64,000 bases of DNA, taken from Valencia hispanica (lineage: Eukaryota; Chordata; Actinopteri; Cyprinodontiformes; Valenciidae). The stretch lies in NCBI GenBank assembly GCA_963556495.2, contig OY747705.1, forward strand, positions 4,741,501 to 4,805,500. Direction: 5' to 3'. Both the position numbers and the translations under genes were made by a program. This document shows, one piece after another, positions 43,083-55,316 of this stretch. Position 1 is the stretch's first letter, and every line of letters starts with the position of its first letter. Below the pieces are notes generated by a model. It did not search any database. It saw nothing but the letters and a program-made list of their open reading frames with translations, and had not been told where the DNA came from.

Positions 43083-44660
43083 TTGAACATCCCACAGAGC
43101 ACTGTTCAAGCGATCATTCAGAATTGGAAAGAGTATGGCACAACTGTAAATCTACCAAGACAAGGCTGTCCACCTAAACTCACAAGCCGAACAAGGAGTG
43201 CGCTGATCAGAAATGCAGCCAAGAGGCCCGTGGTGACTCTGGAAAAGCTGCAGAGATCTACAGCTCAGGTGGGGGAATCGGTCCATAGGACAACTATTAG
43301 TCGTGCACTGCACAAAGTTGGCCTTTATGGAAGAGTGTCAAGAAGAAAGCCATTGTTAAAAGAAAACCATAAGAAGTCCCATTTGCAGTTAGCCACAAGC
43401 CATGTGGGGGACACAGCAAACATGTGGAAGAAGGTGCTCTGGTTAGATGAGACCTAAATTGAACTTTTTGGCCAAAATGCAAAACGCTATGTGTGGCGGA
43501 AAACTAACACTGCACATCACTCTGAACACACCATCCCCACTGTTGAATATGGTGGTGGCAGCATCATGCTCTGTGGGTGCTTCTCTTCAGCAGGGACAGG
43601 GAAGCTGGTCAGAGTTGATGGGAAGATGGATGGAGCCAAATACAGGGCAATCTTGAAAAAAAAACCTCTTGGAGTCTGCATAGGACTTGAGACTGGACCG
43701 GAGGTTGTTGTACTTCAGTCTAGTTCCCATACTAGACACTGAAGTCCCCATATTCTCCCAGGTTCTTATATTCTCTGACAACCTGGAAACGGCAAAACAA
43801 ATTACACAGGACTCAATAGTTTCATTATGATATATCTATATATATCAGGAATAGAGCATTCACTCTATTCAAAGATCATTTATTTACTTCAGCCTTTTAT
43901 TAGCAACATTCAGCAAAGTTACACCCTGCAGAGGAGGAGCAGTTCCTCCCCTGCTCACAGTCAACCAATTAGAAAAAAACACCTTATAATACACAATTTG
44001 TGATAGGTTCCCTCTTATGATAATGCTATGCTCCTAAAAGTTCTTCTCAGCTTGCTGGAAGAATTTCCCCTGAGGTAAAAAGTCTTCACACCCATGTAGT
44101 CACTTTAAACAACAAATCCCAATTTCTCAATAAAGTATTAAACTTACTCTGCAAGAACAGTTGTGTCAAATTACGCATGTCCTAAGTATAATTAAGGACC
44201 ACACATGTTGAGTTACTTCTTACACATTCTATGTGTGACATATTTTAAATAATTGGTGCCTTTAAACTTCAATTGATTAGAGGATTCACAATACTTGCAC
44301 CTATGCTATTTTCTTTTGACACATCTCTTTTTGGAGTGCATGTACCTTCTAAATATTCTCAACAAGGCTCACCTTCCAGCACGACAACGACCCTACACAT
44401 AAAGCCAGGAAAACAATGGAATGGTTTAAAACAAAACATATCCATGTGTTAGAATGGCCCAGTCAAAGTAAATCCAATCGAGAATCTGTGGCAAGATCTG
44501 TAAACTGCTGTTCACAAACGCTGTCCATCTAATCTGACTGAGCTGGAGCTGTTTTGCAAAGAAGAATGGGCAAGAATTTCATTCTCTAGATGTGCAAAGC
44601 TGGTAGAGACATACCCTAAAAGACTGGCAGCTGTGATTGCAGCAAAAGGTGGTTCTACAA
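43083..44660 (+). pseudogene. Tc1 transposase split by a solo LTR
   Basis: The paired-like N-terminus (IPQSTVQAIIQNWKEYGTTV) is followed by a GCPPKLTSRTRS linker and the core with KVLWLDET, where the first Asp is followed at once by a stop (43456-43458). Then come [20 protein letters not shown] and [20 protein letters not shown]. Beyond the LTR the coding region resumes (cttccagcacgacaacgacc at 44372-44391) and carries the Asp of HDND and a Glu region (cgagaatctgtggcaagatc), with a shortened segment before it. It is dead from the stop, the LTR and the deletion. Confidence 0.85.
43706..44364 (+). mobile_element. Solo LTR inside the Tc1 transposase
   Basis: A 659-bp foreign segment begins TGTTG and ends CAACA. 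It is flanked by AGGT (43702-43705) and AGGC (44365-44368), a 4-bp duplication with one change. It has CCAAT (about 43973), a TATAA-like cttataatac (about 43983) and AATAAA (about 44131) in plus orientation. The Tc1 coding sequence continues on both sides. The internal retroviral or retrotransposon part is lost, as in LTR-LTR recombination. It does not resemble the 363-bp LTRs of the ERV at 25.8-33.1 kb. Confidence 0.75.
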
Positions 44661-44887
44661 AGTATTGACTCAGGGGGCTGAATAATTACGCACACCCCAC
44701 TTTTCAGTTATTTATTTGGAAAAAATGTTTGGAATCATGTATGATTTTCGTTCCACTTCTCACATGTACACCACTTTGTATTGGTCTTTCACGTGGAATT
44801 CCAATATAATTGACTCATGTTTGTGGCTGTAATGTGACAAAATGCAGAAAAGTTCAAGGGGGCCGAATACTTTTGCAAGCCACTGTA

Positions 44888-46562
44888 TAATGGATTATCT
44901 CTTCTCTTTGGCCCTGCTCTGGATCCATGAAGCCTCTTTTTCAACTTCTCTGGGACCTGAAGTCGTAGTTCAGATATTTGAGCTTTAGAAATGCTGATCA
45001 GCTACTCTCAATTATAAAAACATTACTTTGTTGCCATGGTTATGCATCATAACAATTGTATAAAGGTAGAAACATAAACATCCCTCCAGCTGCAAAGCAT
45101 CCGAAAACAGAGGGAAAAATGTATCTAAACATGTAATCCATCAACCAAAAAATTGATTAATGAAAATCTATGAAAAGAACAAATCAGAACTAACAGAGCT
45201 GCTCCAACAACAAGCTAATGAATAGCTTACTGTTGAATTTACAGTAAAGGATAAGAAATAAAATACTCCTCTTTGTACTTGTGGCCAACAACAAGAAGTA
45301 TGAATCTAATAAAAATATTAATAATAGTATGATACAATGTGCCTCATGTAAGCCACACGGGTTCTTGGGGAGGGGGTTCGAATGACTTCCACAAAGGGAA
45401 AAATCACTTTAAAAACACAATCTGAAACAATAAAGCTCTTAATCACTGTATTAAAGTTGAAAGTAAAATTGACCCTTAATAGTATGTAACATATTCAGTT
45501 TGTTCAAATCAACTTGATGGTTTTTGAGGATAACAACTTTGTTTGCTTGTGTTTGAACAGAAGCTATTCCCTTTATTTTTATTGTTTCAAAGTCCATTAG
45601 TTATTCTTAAAAGTGATTTTTTTAAGTCTAAAAAGACAAAAGCACAAAAAACTAAAAAAAGACAAAAGAAATTTTGAAAATGTGAAAGGAATGAGTATAT
45701 ACGTATTTTTTAAACTCATTTGAAAGGGTCTTAATAAGCTGTGGACATGGGGAAACTCTTCTGACTCTAATGGGGGACTTGGCCTGCAGAGTTTGAGAAC
45801 CACTGTGAAAACGGATCAACATACTTAAGTTTTCTGAAGCTAGAACATTAGAAAACCATCTAAGGTTCAAATTATAGGTGTTTTTCACATCTTCAATAAG
45901 TCTAATTCGTTATCTTTTAAAGGGGATAGATGTATATGGCATCCATTGTTTCCTCAGAGACATTATTTCAAGTTGACCAACTGCTGATGAGATAGTATCA
46001 TTTGTAAAGCTGATATCCATCACCAAAGGGATTGAATGTTGTATTGACTGGTGAATGTTAGAAGGAATTTAAATGGGATCACATAAATCCTGGTAGCGAA
46101 CTATAATTCACCTTAGTTGATCTGATCGATTGCTGTGTATAACCAAGAAAGACCTATCAGACTCATGCTATCTAAACCAATAATGTGTAGTGGGACCAGG
46201 ATAGCTTCCTAGATGGTCTAAGAGAATTTGGTCATCAATCTTGTTGAAAGCTCTGATAAAGTCCAGAAGTACTTGTACTGAAACTGAAGCGAGAGTCTGA
46301 AGAAGTTATAGATTATTTACCACTGCTGGAGGAGCAAATTATGTACTGTACAGTTTTTTTCTGAACTGGAGTTGGGAAAATAAAAATCTATATGTTGATG
46401 AGCTACTCAATTCATGACATTCCACAGCATAGCTTTAGAAATGAAGTTTTTTTTTTAATCATGCTAAAATGAAATTACTGGTTTCTTTACATCTTTTTGT
46501 CTTGCTGTGTGACCTGCAGAAATCCTGTTTTTACTTTTACAAGCTTAATATATTGTATTAAG
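44888..46562. other. AT-rich stretch without a recognised gene
   Basis: I see short Lys- and Phe-rich open frames typical of AT-rich DNA, and no domain or known repeat. It lies between two DNA transposons with clear target duplications. Confidence 0.5.
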
Positions 46563-46570
46563 TTTGTTCA

Positions 46571-49206
46571 CAGTGCTTTAAGTGGAAAAAAATAAGTGCC
46601 GGTACTCCCTTTAATGACCTGCCCTCAGTCTGTGATACAAATATGGGACAAAAACATGGGTGATATTTATGTACATATAGATCAATCTATTGATCTATAG
46701 ATTTATTGTAAAGAAATTACAAAGAACAAAAGGATAAATCCAGTTCTAAATCAAATCCACGAGCCAAATGAGCAAGTATCACGGAACCACGGAATCAAGC
46801 CAAATGTAAACGTGGACAAGAAAACTCTAAATTCTAGATTCTAAAGTCTAAATATTTCAGATGCTATGCAGGTGATACAAAAACCTCTGGCATGTCAGAA
46901 ACTATTGTGGCTCCTGTACTCTGGTAATAACCAGTGTTGGGTATAGTTACTTTGGAAAGTAGTTAATTAGGTTACAGCGTTACCATCAATTAAAAACATA
47001 AATCCCATATTAAACAGGTATTTCCTTCTTTCACCTCCGGAATATTGCTAAAATTAAAAACATCCTGTCCAGGAGTGATGCTGAGAAACTAGTCCATGCA
47101 TTTGTTACCTCAAGGCTGGACTACTGTAATTCTTTACTATCAAGTAGTCCACAAAATGCCATTAAAAGCCTTCAGTTGATCCAAAATGCGGCAGCAAGAG
47201 TTCTGATGAATATTAAAAAGAGAGATCACATTTCTCCTGCTTTAGCTTCCCTTCATTGGCTCCCTGTTAAATCCAGAATAGAATTTAAGATCCTTCTTCT
47301 TACATACAAAGCCCTTAATAATCAAGCTCCATCATACATCAGAGATCTAATTGTTTCATATGTTCCCAACAGAGCACTTCGCTCTCAGACTGCAGGTTTA
47401 CTTGTAGTTCCTAGGATTTCTAAAAGTAGAATGGGAGGCAGATCTTTTAGTTATCAGGCTCCTCTCCTGTGGAACCAGCTCCCAGCTTTAGTCCGTGAGG
47501 CAGACACTCTGTTTACTTTTAAGGCCAGGCTTAAAACTTTCCTTTTTGATAAAGCTTATAGTTAGAGTGGCTAAGGTCATCCTGAGCTATCTCTGTAGTT
47601 ATGCTGCTATAGGCTTAGACTGCTGGAGGACAAACTTACCAATTTTCTTCATTCTGCTACTTCCTTTTCTCCTACGACTCTCCAGTTGTATTACAGTACA
47701 TTCTGCTATTTCGACTGTTAACTTTGTGTTCTCTCAGTGTTTTTCTCTCCATAGAAGATATACCTGGTCTGGTATCCTGCTTAGCTACAATGCCCTGTTG
47801 GACGGGGGCATCGACTGGGATGGTGCTCCCAGTGGCTGAACATCCACTGTGTCCTGTAATCAACTTTTTACTTTCTGTAACATAGAGAGTACTCTTCTAT
47901 CGGATCTTCTGTTCCTTCTGTGTCTCTGCTCTGTCTTCTCCTACTGAGCCTGGTTCTGTTGAAGGCTTCTTCCTGTTAAAGGGGAGTTTTTCCTCTCCAC
48001 CGTCGCTACATGCTTGCTCAGTATGAGGGATTGCTAAAGGATTGCTGTGGTTGGAAAGTCTGCATCAACGGGGCCCAACCTCAAGCCAATGACTGACGCA
48101 ATCTGCTGGGATTCCTTAAATAGGAAACTTTTTAACTGATTGGAATGTTTGTATAAATGTATTGAAATGAGTTCTTGTTAAGTGCCTTGAGATGACATCT
48201 GTTGTGAATTGGCGCTATATAAATAAACTGAATTGAAACTTAATTAAAAGTAATCAGTTACATTACAGCGTTACCCATTCATAAAAGTAAAGCGTTAGAG
48301 AACTTATGCATTACCAAGAATTAAAAGCCAGTTAGCAGCGCCTCACACATGCTGCAACTTAATTGACACACAGCCTCCTTAAAATGCACCGAGAAGTCGT
48401 GACGATGAATAACGTCAGTCATCCAACTAAATTAACTCTGCATGATAACAACAGGAAAGACAGCCAGCAATAGGCTATTCCACATAGCGTTTTATTAATT
48501 ATTTTTTTGATCCTAGAACATATGAATCCAAAACACTTATCCAGCCCGGGTAGCCTGATAGCCTGAGTGGTGTTTGAATACAAGATGTTTTAAATTTTAA
48601 GTGGAATTTTTTGCGGTCGACAGAAACTTTTCCCAATGCAGAGTTTGCATTTTACCGGTATATTCTTTTTTTTTCGTTGACGAAATTAAAATAATATCTG
48701 TACTTCCACAACGCTGTGCTACGTTTCTCTGCCATCTTGCCAGGAGTTCAAAAACTCTCACACACACATAGGGTCAGGAGAAGAAGGGCACAGATGAATC
48801 ACAGCACTGTGGCTCCGCTGACACAGCCACAGGTGGCATCGTTCCTTTCACTTATCTACGACAACAAAAGCACTTGAACATAACGCAATGGGAATTTCCA
48901 CTTCACAAGTGGAGAGTATCATCTTTCCCATACCACATGAAGGCAGCAGTACAGCAAGCTTTATGCGTATAAACAAGGGTTTTATTTTGAGGCGATTTTT
49001 ATTATAAACAAACAGAAGCTGTAAACTGTTGGGAAGTCTGAGGAGGGTATTGACTGCTGAGGAAAAGTCCAGGTACTCATCAACACATGCTGGAAAAACG
49101 TTCCGGTACGCAGCGCACGCTGGAAATAAGTCCCGGTACGCTGAGGAGTAAAATTTAGAAGTGCCGGTACTGCGTACCCTTGCGTACCGTCCCACTCAAA
49201 GCACTG
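46571..49206. mobile_element. Non-autonomous hAT element carrying an L2 fragment
   Basis: The termini CAGTGCTTTAAGTGG (46571) and the reverse complement CCACTCAAAGCACTG (49206) form inverted repeats with one mismatch. They are flanked by an exact 8-bp duplication TTTGTTCA (46563-46570 and 49207-49214), the hAT signature. No transposase frame is visible. Without the L2 (about 47000-48237) the element is about 1.4 kb. An internal stretch (ccagtgttgggtatagttac at about 46932) resembles a common fish DNA-transposon terminus and may be a further nested piece. Confidence 0.82.
47000..48237 (+). mobile_element. L2-clade LINE 3' fragment with RT C-terminus
   Basis: A 5'-truncated L2 inside the hAT. 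Its coding end (frame at 47176-47565, plus an upstream broken part) has NAAARVLMNIKKRDHISPAL, LASLHWLPVKSRIEFKILLL, GGRSFSYQAPLLWNQLPAL and a stop after LFDKAYS. The full 3' UTR follows with tcgctacatgcttgctcagt and ggcgctatataaataaactg, then a TTGAA tail. It is close in sequence to the copies at 35.9 and 54.7 kb. Confidence 0.85.
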
Positions 49207-49365
49207 TTTGTTCACCTATAATGAGTGGTGCAGATAAAAACAACGTAAGGATATTATTACCAAAATGTTTTATCCGTGGTGTATTAGAATGTATTCAAAG
49301 GGTCTTTCCTTCTGTAAAGAAGCTGCTGACAAGGTGCTGTGGAGAATTTTGTTAAAGATTACACA

Positions 49366-50470
49366 TTTCAATTCAGTTTATTTATATAGCCCCAATTCAC
49401 AACACCTGTCATCTCACAGCACTTTACAAGTCATTTCAATTCAATCTTACATACATTCCAATTAATCCTCCTTAAAAGTTGTCTATCTAACGAAACCCAG
49501 CAGATTGCAGTGAGTCATTGACTTGCAGAATTCACTCATCTTGGACCAACATGTAGTGACAGTAGTAGTCCTTTGTGTTGTGTCGTCGACTTCACAGCGA
49601 TCCCTGATATTGAGCAAGCATGTAGCGATAGGTGGAGAGGAAAAACTCTTTTTAACAGGAAGAAACCTCCAGCAGAACCAGAACTTGGCTCAGTACAAGC
49701 GGCCATCTGCTATGACCAGCTGGGGGTTTGAGAAAACAAAGCAGAGACACAAAACGAACAGTGGAACAAATGTAGGAGTACTTTCTATGTTAAAGAAAAT
49801 AAAAGGTTGATAACAGGAGAGGCAAAAAGTTCAGTTACTGGGACATCCCACCTGATTTCCCACTCCAACAAGGCCTCTCAGCAGAAATGGAATGTCAGAT
49901 CAGGTGTAGCTTTTTTAGAGAGAAATACACTTAAGGAAAACAAAGTTAACAGTTGAAATAACAGCAGGTAATGGAATTGGAGAGTAGTAGAAGAAGAAAG
50001 TAGCAGAGTGAAGAAAAGTTGTCAGTCTTTCCTCCGGCAGACCAAGCCTATAGCAGCATAACGACGCCTGGCCTGAAAAGTAAACAGAGTGTCTGCCTCA
50101 CGGACTAAAGCTGGGAGCTGGTTCCACAGGAGAGGAGCCTGATAACTAAAAGATCTGCCTCCCATTCTACTTTTAGAAATCCTAGGAACTACAAGTAAAC
50201 CTGCAGTCTGAGAGCAAAGTGCTCTGTTAGGAACATATGGAACAGTCAGATCTTTGATGTCTGATGGAGCTAGATTATTAACAGCTTTTTATGTGAGAAG
50301 GAGGATCTTGAAATCTATTCAGCCTAGGGCTGTTTCTTTGATCCCTGCAACATGTTCAAGCCTTTCTAAGAGATGATTGTGATCGATTGTGTAAAAAGCA
50401 GCACTGAGATCTAACTAGACCAGAACAGACACAAGTTCATTATCTGAGACCATGAGAATATTATTAGTAG
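49366..50470 (-). mobile_element. L2-clade LINE fragment with internal deletion
   Basis: The minus strand carries the L2 3' UTR and tail (plus-strand ttcaattcagtttatttata at 49366) and a short C-terminal coding piece. It then jumps from the LHWLP region (about 50315) to the earlier RT region (ctgtttctttgatccctgca), so several hundred bases are deleted. There is no usable frame. Confidence 0.75.
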
Positions 50471-50756
50471 CTAAAAAGATTAAAATCTTTAACAGTAAAC
50501 AAGATTTAAAGTAATGTGCAATACACATAATGGGTTTATCATTCTTTCAATTTCTCTCATAAGCTGGCACTGTGACTTGTTGCTTTAAAGGTAACAAAAA
50601 GGTACCAGTACACAGTTTCTATCAAGAAAATTAAATAACTTTCACAATAAAGATCATACGTTCTGGATACATTCTCTTTCTTTACTTCAAGCATTGAAAT
50701 AAATGCTGGCATAAAACAATAACAGTGCTCTTTTTGAGATACCGTGATGATGGCTG
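50471..50756. other. Short unassigned stretch between L2 and Tc1
   Basis: About 285 bases, AT-rich, with no recognised feature until the SINE head split by the Tc1. Confidence 0.5.
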
Positions 50757-50758
50757 TA

Positions 50759-52347
50759 CAGGTCCTTCTCAAAAAATTAGCATATTGTGATAAAGTTCAT
50801 TCTTTTCCATAATGTAATGATAAAAATTAAACTTTCATATATTTTAGATTCATTGCACACCAACTGAAATATTTCAGGTCTTTTATTGTTTTAAAACTGA
50901 TGATTTTGGCATACAGCTCATGAAAACCCAAAATTCCTATCTCAAAAAATTAGCATATTTCATCCGACCAATAAAAAAAAAAGTGTTTTTAATACAAAAA
51001 AAGTCAACCGTCAAATAATTATGTTCAGTTATGCACGCAATACTTGGTCGGGAATCCTTTTGCAGAAATGGCTGCTTCAATGCGGCGTTGCATGGAGGCA
51101 ATCAGCCTGTGGCACTGCTGAGGTGTTATGGAGGCCCAGGATGCTTCGATAGCGGCCTTAAGCTCATCCAGAGTGTTGGGTCTTGCGTCTCTCAACTTCC
51201 TCTTCACAATATCCCACATATTCTCTATGGAGTTCAGGTCAGGAGAGTTGACAGGCCAATTGAGCACAGTAATACCATGGTCAGTAAACCATTTACCAGT
51301 GGTTTTGGCACTGTGAGCAGGTGCCAGGTCGTGCTGAAAAATGAAATATTCATCTCCATAAAGCTTTTCAGCAGATGGAAGCATGAAGTGCTCCAAAATC
51401 TCCTGATAGCTAGCTGCATTGACCCTGCCCTTGATAAAACACAGTGGACCAACACCAGTAGCTGACATGGCACCCCAGACCATCACTGACTGTGGGTACT
51501 TGACACTGGACTTCAGGCATTTTAGCATTTCCTTCTCCCGAGTCTTCCTCCAGACTCTGGCACCTTGATTTCCGAATGACATGCAAGTACTTTGGACCAC
51601 TGAGCAACAGTCCAGTGCTGCTTCTCTGTAGCCCAGGTCAGGGGCTTCTGCCGCCGTTTCTGGTACAAAAGTGGCTTGACCTGGGGAATGCGGCACCTGT
51701 AGCCCATTTCCTGCACACGCCTGTGCACGGTGGCTCTGGATGTTTCTACTCCAGACTCAGTCCACTGCTTCCGCAGGTCCCCCCAGATCTGGAATCGGTC
51801 CTTCTGCACAATCTTCCTCAGGGTCCGGTCACCTCTTCTCGTTGTGCAGCGTTTTCTGCCACACTTTTTCCTTCTCACAGACTTCCCACTGAGGTGCCTT
51901 GATACAGCACTCTGGGAACAGCCTATTCGTTCAGAAATTTCTTTCTGTGTCTTACCCTCTTGCTTGAGGGTGTCAATGATGGCCTTCTGGGCAGCAGTCA
52001 GGTCGGCAGTCTTACCCTGATTGCGGTTTTGAGTCATGAACCAGGCTGGGAGTTTTTAAAAGCCTCAGGAATCTTTTGCAGGTGTTTAGAGTTAATTAGT
52101 TGATTCAGAGGATTAGGTTAATAGCTCGTTTAGAGAACCTTTTCATGATATGCTAATTTTTTGAGATAGGAATTTTGGGTTTTCATGAGCTGTATGCCAA
52201 AATCATCAGTTTTAAAACAATAAAAGACCTGAAATATTTCAGTTTGTGTGCAATGAATCTAAAATATATGAAAGTTAAATTTTTAGCATTACATTATTGA
52301 AAAGAATGAACTTTATCACAATATGCTAATTTTTTTAGAAGGACCTG
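50759..52347 (-). mobile_element. Tc1/mariner element, nearly complete
   Basis: TA flanks (50757-50758 and 52348-52349) and inverted repeats of more than 200 bp starting caggtccttctcaaaaaatt on each end. An inner repeat of aaaaaattagcatatt occurs within each terminal repeat, as in IR/DR-type Tc1 elements with two transposase sites per end. The length of 1589 bp is normal for the family. It is inserted in the first bases of a SINE. Confidence 0.9.
51025..52037 (-). pseudogene. Tc1 DD34E transposase, core deletion and frameshift
   Basis: The ATG at 52037 starts MTQNRNQGKTADLTAAQKAI, an HTH region with CSQSAVSRHLSGKS, then a basic GRKRCTTRRGDRTL linker and a second DNA-binding half ending KPLLYQKRRQKPLTWA. 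At about 51590 a small deletion and frameshift remove the first catalytic Asp region (after WSKVL). The second frame continues with GARVWRKTREKEMLKCLKSS, MVWGAMSATGVGPL, FQHDLAPAHSA (Asp) and NSIENMW (Glu), 34 residues apart. It ends TKYCVHN. Otherwise it is well preserved. Confidence 0.88.
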
Positions 52348-52349
52348 TA

Positions 52350-52735
52350 TGGTGGCACAGTTGGTACCACTGTACCACTGCAGCAAGAAGGTCATTGGTT
52401 CAAAATCCAGCATGGGTTCTTCCTGCTTGGAGTTTGCCCATTTTCCTCGTGCATGCTTGGGGGCTCTGCAGGTACACCGGCTTCCTCCCACAGTCCAATA
52501 CATGACTGTTAGGTTAACTGGTTATTCTAAATTGGCTTTAGGCATTGTGTGTTTGTGTGTGTATTGTGTGTGTGCATTCTGTGTTGCTATGTTGCTTTTT
52601 AATGACCTGATGCCCTGTCCAACGTATACCCTCCATCTCGTCCAATGACTGCTGGACGAGAAGCTCCCAGACAAGGGTGGCGTGAATTGAACATTTTCCA
52701 TATTTGAGCGTTTTTTTTTTAAACGGATGGACATG
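52350..52735 (+). mobile_element. tRNA-derived SINE, second copy
   Basis: The A-box-like tggcacagttggta and B-box-like ggttcaaaatcc sit at the head, followed by cggcttcctcccacagtcca, a TG-rich middle and an ACGGATGG-type end. It is the same family as 6843-7160, in the other orientation. The first bases of its head (about 50751-50758) lie on the other side of the Tc1, which inserted at a TA within the head. Confidence 0.65.
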
Positions 52736-52889
52736 TTCAATGTTACGCACAAAGTTCAGGTAATTGAATCAATCAAAAAAAAGATTCCCATGAGAAGATC
52801 TGCCCATCATCTCAGACCCGTACCCAATGCATCTCACAAACTGAGAATTTGTTCCCTGATTTAAAAATACTTAATACTTAATACTTAAG

Positions 52890-53960
52890 ATACTTAAGCT
52901 CCTCTACTTGGGGCAGGACCTCATCCCTGACCAGGAGAAGGCACTCTACCGTTTTCTGACTCAAGACCATGGTCTTGAGTGCTGATTCTAATCCCAGCTG
53001 CTTCTCACCTGCCTGCAAATCGCTCCAGCGAAAGCTGTAGATGACGTTCTGATGTAGCTAAGAGGTCCACATCATCTGAAAAAAGCAGAGACCCGATGCT
53101 AAGGCCATCAAAACGAATCCCCTCAACACCTTGGCTTTACCTAAAAATCCTTGGCAGAGTCCAACTCTTACCGTAAAGAGCTTGACTTATGGCGGGCAAT
53201 GCAAACCAAGCTCTGACACCGGCCATAAAGGAACCTAACAGCCTGTATCAAGGGACCTGGTACCCCCTACTCCAAGAGTACACCCCCCACAGGACTCCCT
53301 AAGGGACAAGGTTGAATGCCTTCTCCAAGTCCACAAAACACACGTGGACCGGTTGGGTAAACTTCCATGCAACCTTCCAGGACCCTGCTTAGGGTGTACA
53401 GCTGGTCTAGTGTTCCATAACCAGAACTAAAACCGCATTGTTCCTCCTGGATCTGAGGGTCAACTATCCGTTGGACCCTCCTCTCCAGAAACCCCGAATA
53501 GACCTTACCAGGGAGGCTAAGAAGTTTTAGAACCAAACATGTAGAAGCAGCTTTCCATTTCTATGCCGCTCTATTCTGGAACAAATTTCCAGAGAACTGC
53601 AAAGATGCTGAAAGACTGAGTTATTTTAAATCATGGCTGAAAACCCATCAGTTTAGAGCTGCTTTTGAGTATTGTTTTCATGTATCATATGTTTTGTGTG
53701 TGTTTCATGCTTTATTTGTGCTTTAATTCTATCCCTAATCATATAAAGCACATTGAAATACCTTGTTGTTGAAAGTGTGCTTTACAACTAAAATTGCCTT
53801 GCCTTTTAAATAGGGGGACCACCACCCCGGTCTGCAAATCCAAGGGAACTGCCCCCGATGTCAATGCAATATTGCAGAGCCGTTATCAAACACAGCCCCA
53901 CTACATCCAGAGCCTTGAGGAACTTCGGGTGAATCTCATCTATCCCCGGAGCCTTGCCAC
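52890..53960 (-). pseudogene. Rex3 RT fragment, interrupted
   Basis: The minus strand matches 39565-40430 of the other Rex3: LLSLPGKVYSGFLERRVQRI, IQEEQCGFSSGYGTLDQLYT and the palm region with deletions. An L2-type tail (53535-53810) is inserted between the two parts. It is highly decayed. Confidence 0.75.
53535..53810 (+). mobile_element. L2-like LINE 3' end with TTGCC-type tail
   Basis: The last codons read as AFHFYAALFWNKFPENCKDA and LSYFKSWLKTHQFRAAFEYC, the C-terminus of an L2-type ORF2. They are followed by a 3' UTR with catataaagcacattgaaat and the tail aattgccttgcctt. It is a different subfamily from the other L2 copies here, and is inserted in Rex3. Confidence 0.7.
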
Positions 53961-53990
53961 ATAGGAGCATTTCCACTAAAATGTTTATGA

Positions 53991-55316
53991 ATTCAATTCA
54001 ATTCAGTTTATTTATATAGCGCCAATTCACAACAGATGTCATCTCAAGGCACTTAACAAGAAGTCATTTCAATACAATTATACCAACATTCCAATCAGTT
54101 AAAAAGTTTCCTATTTAAGGAATCCCAGCAGATTGCGTCAGTCATTGGCGTGAGGTTGGGCAGATTTCCAACCACAGCAATCCTTCAGCAATCCCTCATA
54201 CTGAGCAAGCATGTAGCGACAGTGGAGAGGAAAAACTCCCCTTTAACAGGAAGAAACCTCCAACAGAACCAGGCTCAGTAGGAGCGGCCATCTGCCACGA
54301 CCGTCTGGGGGTTTGAGAAGACAGAGCAGAACACAGAAGGAACAGAAGATCCGATATAAGAGAACTTTCTATGTTACAGAAAGGAAAAAGTTGATAACAG
54401 GACACAGTGGATCTTCAGTTACTGAGAGGATCATTCCAGTCGATGACCCCCGTCCAACAGGGCATTGCAGCCAAGCAGGATACCAGACCAGGTGTATCTT
54501 CGATGGGGAGAAAAACACTGAGAGAAAACAAAGTTAACAGTCGAAATAACAGAATGTATTGTAATACAACTGGAGAGTCGTAGGAGAAAAGGAAGTAGCA
54601 GAGTGAAGAAAATTGGTAAGTCTGTCCTCCAGCAGTCTAAGCCTATAGCAGCATAACTACAGAGATAGCTCAGGATGACCTAAGCCACTCTAACTATAAG
54701 CTTTATCAAAAAGGAAAGTTTTAAGCCTGGCCTTAAAAGTAAACAGAGTGTCTGCCTCACGGACTAAAGCTGGGAGCTGGTTCCACAGGAGAGGAGCCTG
54801 AAAACTAAAAGATCTGCCTCCCATTCTACTTTTAGAGATCCTAGGAACTACAAGTAAACCTGCAGTCTGAGAGCGAAGTGCTCTTTTAGGAACATATGGA
54901 ACAATTAGATCTCTGATGTATGATGGAGCTTGATTATTAAGGGCTTTATATGTAAGAAGAAGGATCTTAAATTCTATTCTGGATTTAACAGGGAGCCAAT
55001 GAAGGGAAGCTAAAACAGGAGAAATGTGATCTCTCTTTTTAATATTCATCAGAACTCTTGCTGCCGCATTTTGGATCAACTGAAGGCTTTTAATGGCATT
55101 TTGTGGACTTCCTGATAGTAAAGAATTACAGTAGTCCAGCCTTGAGGTAACAAATGCATGGACTAGTTTCTCAGCATCACTCCTGGACAGGATGTTTCTA
55201 ATTTTAGCAATATTCCTGAGGTGAAAGAAGGAAATCCTAGAAACCTGTTTAATATGGGATTTAAATGTCAAGTCTTGGTCAAAAATAACGCCGAGGTTCT
55301 TTACGTTATTACTGGC
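53991..55316 (-). mobile_element. L2-clade LINE 3' fragment
   Basis: The minus strand has the RT C-terminus (frame 54690-55271, starting MTFKSHIKQVSRISFFHLRN and ending LFDKAYS), then the full 3' UTR and TTGAA tail (plus-strand attcaattcaattcagttta at 53991). The coding part is open and very close to the copy at 47.0 kb, so both are fairly young. It is truncated at the 5' side at about 55316. Confidence 0.85.

Larger units (their letters stand above)
42627..44885 (+). mobile_element. Tc1/mariner element with ~210-bp inverted repeats
   Basis: TA flanks (42625-42626 and 44886-44887) bound long terminal inverted repeats: from cattggcttgcaaaagtatt to attcagccccc on the left, and their reverse complement at about 44675-44885. 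Without the 659-bp LTR in it the element is about 1.6 kb, a normal Tc1 size. Confidence 0.9.
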
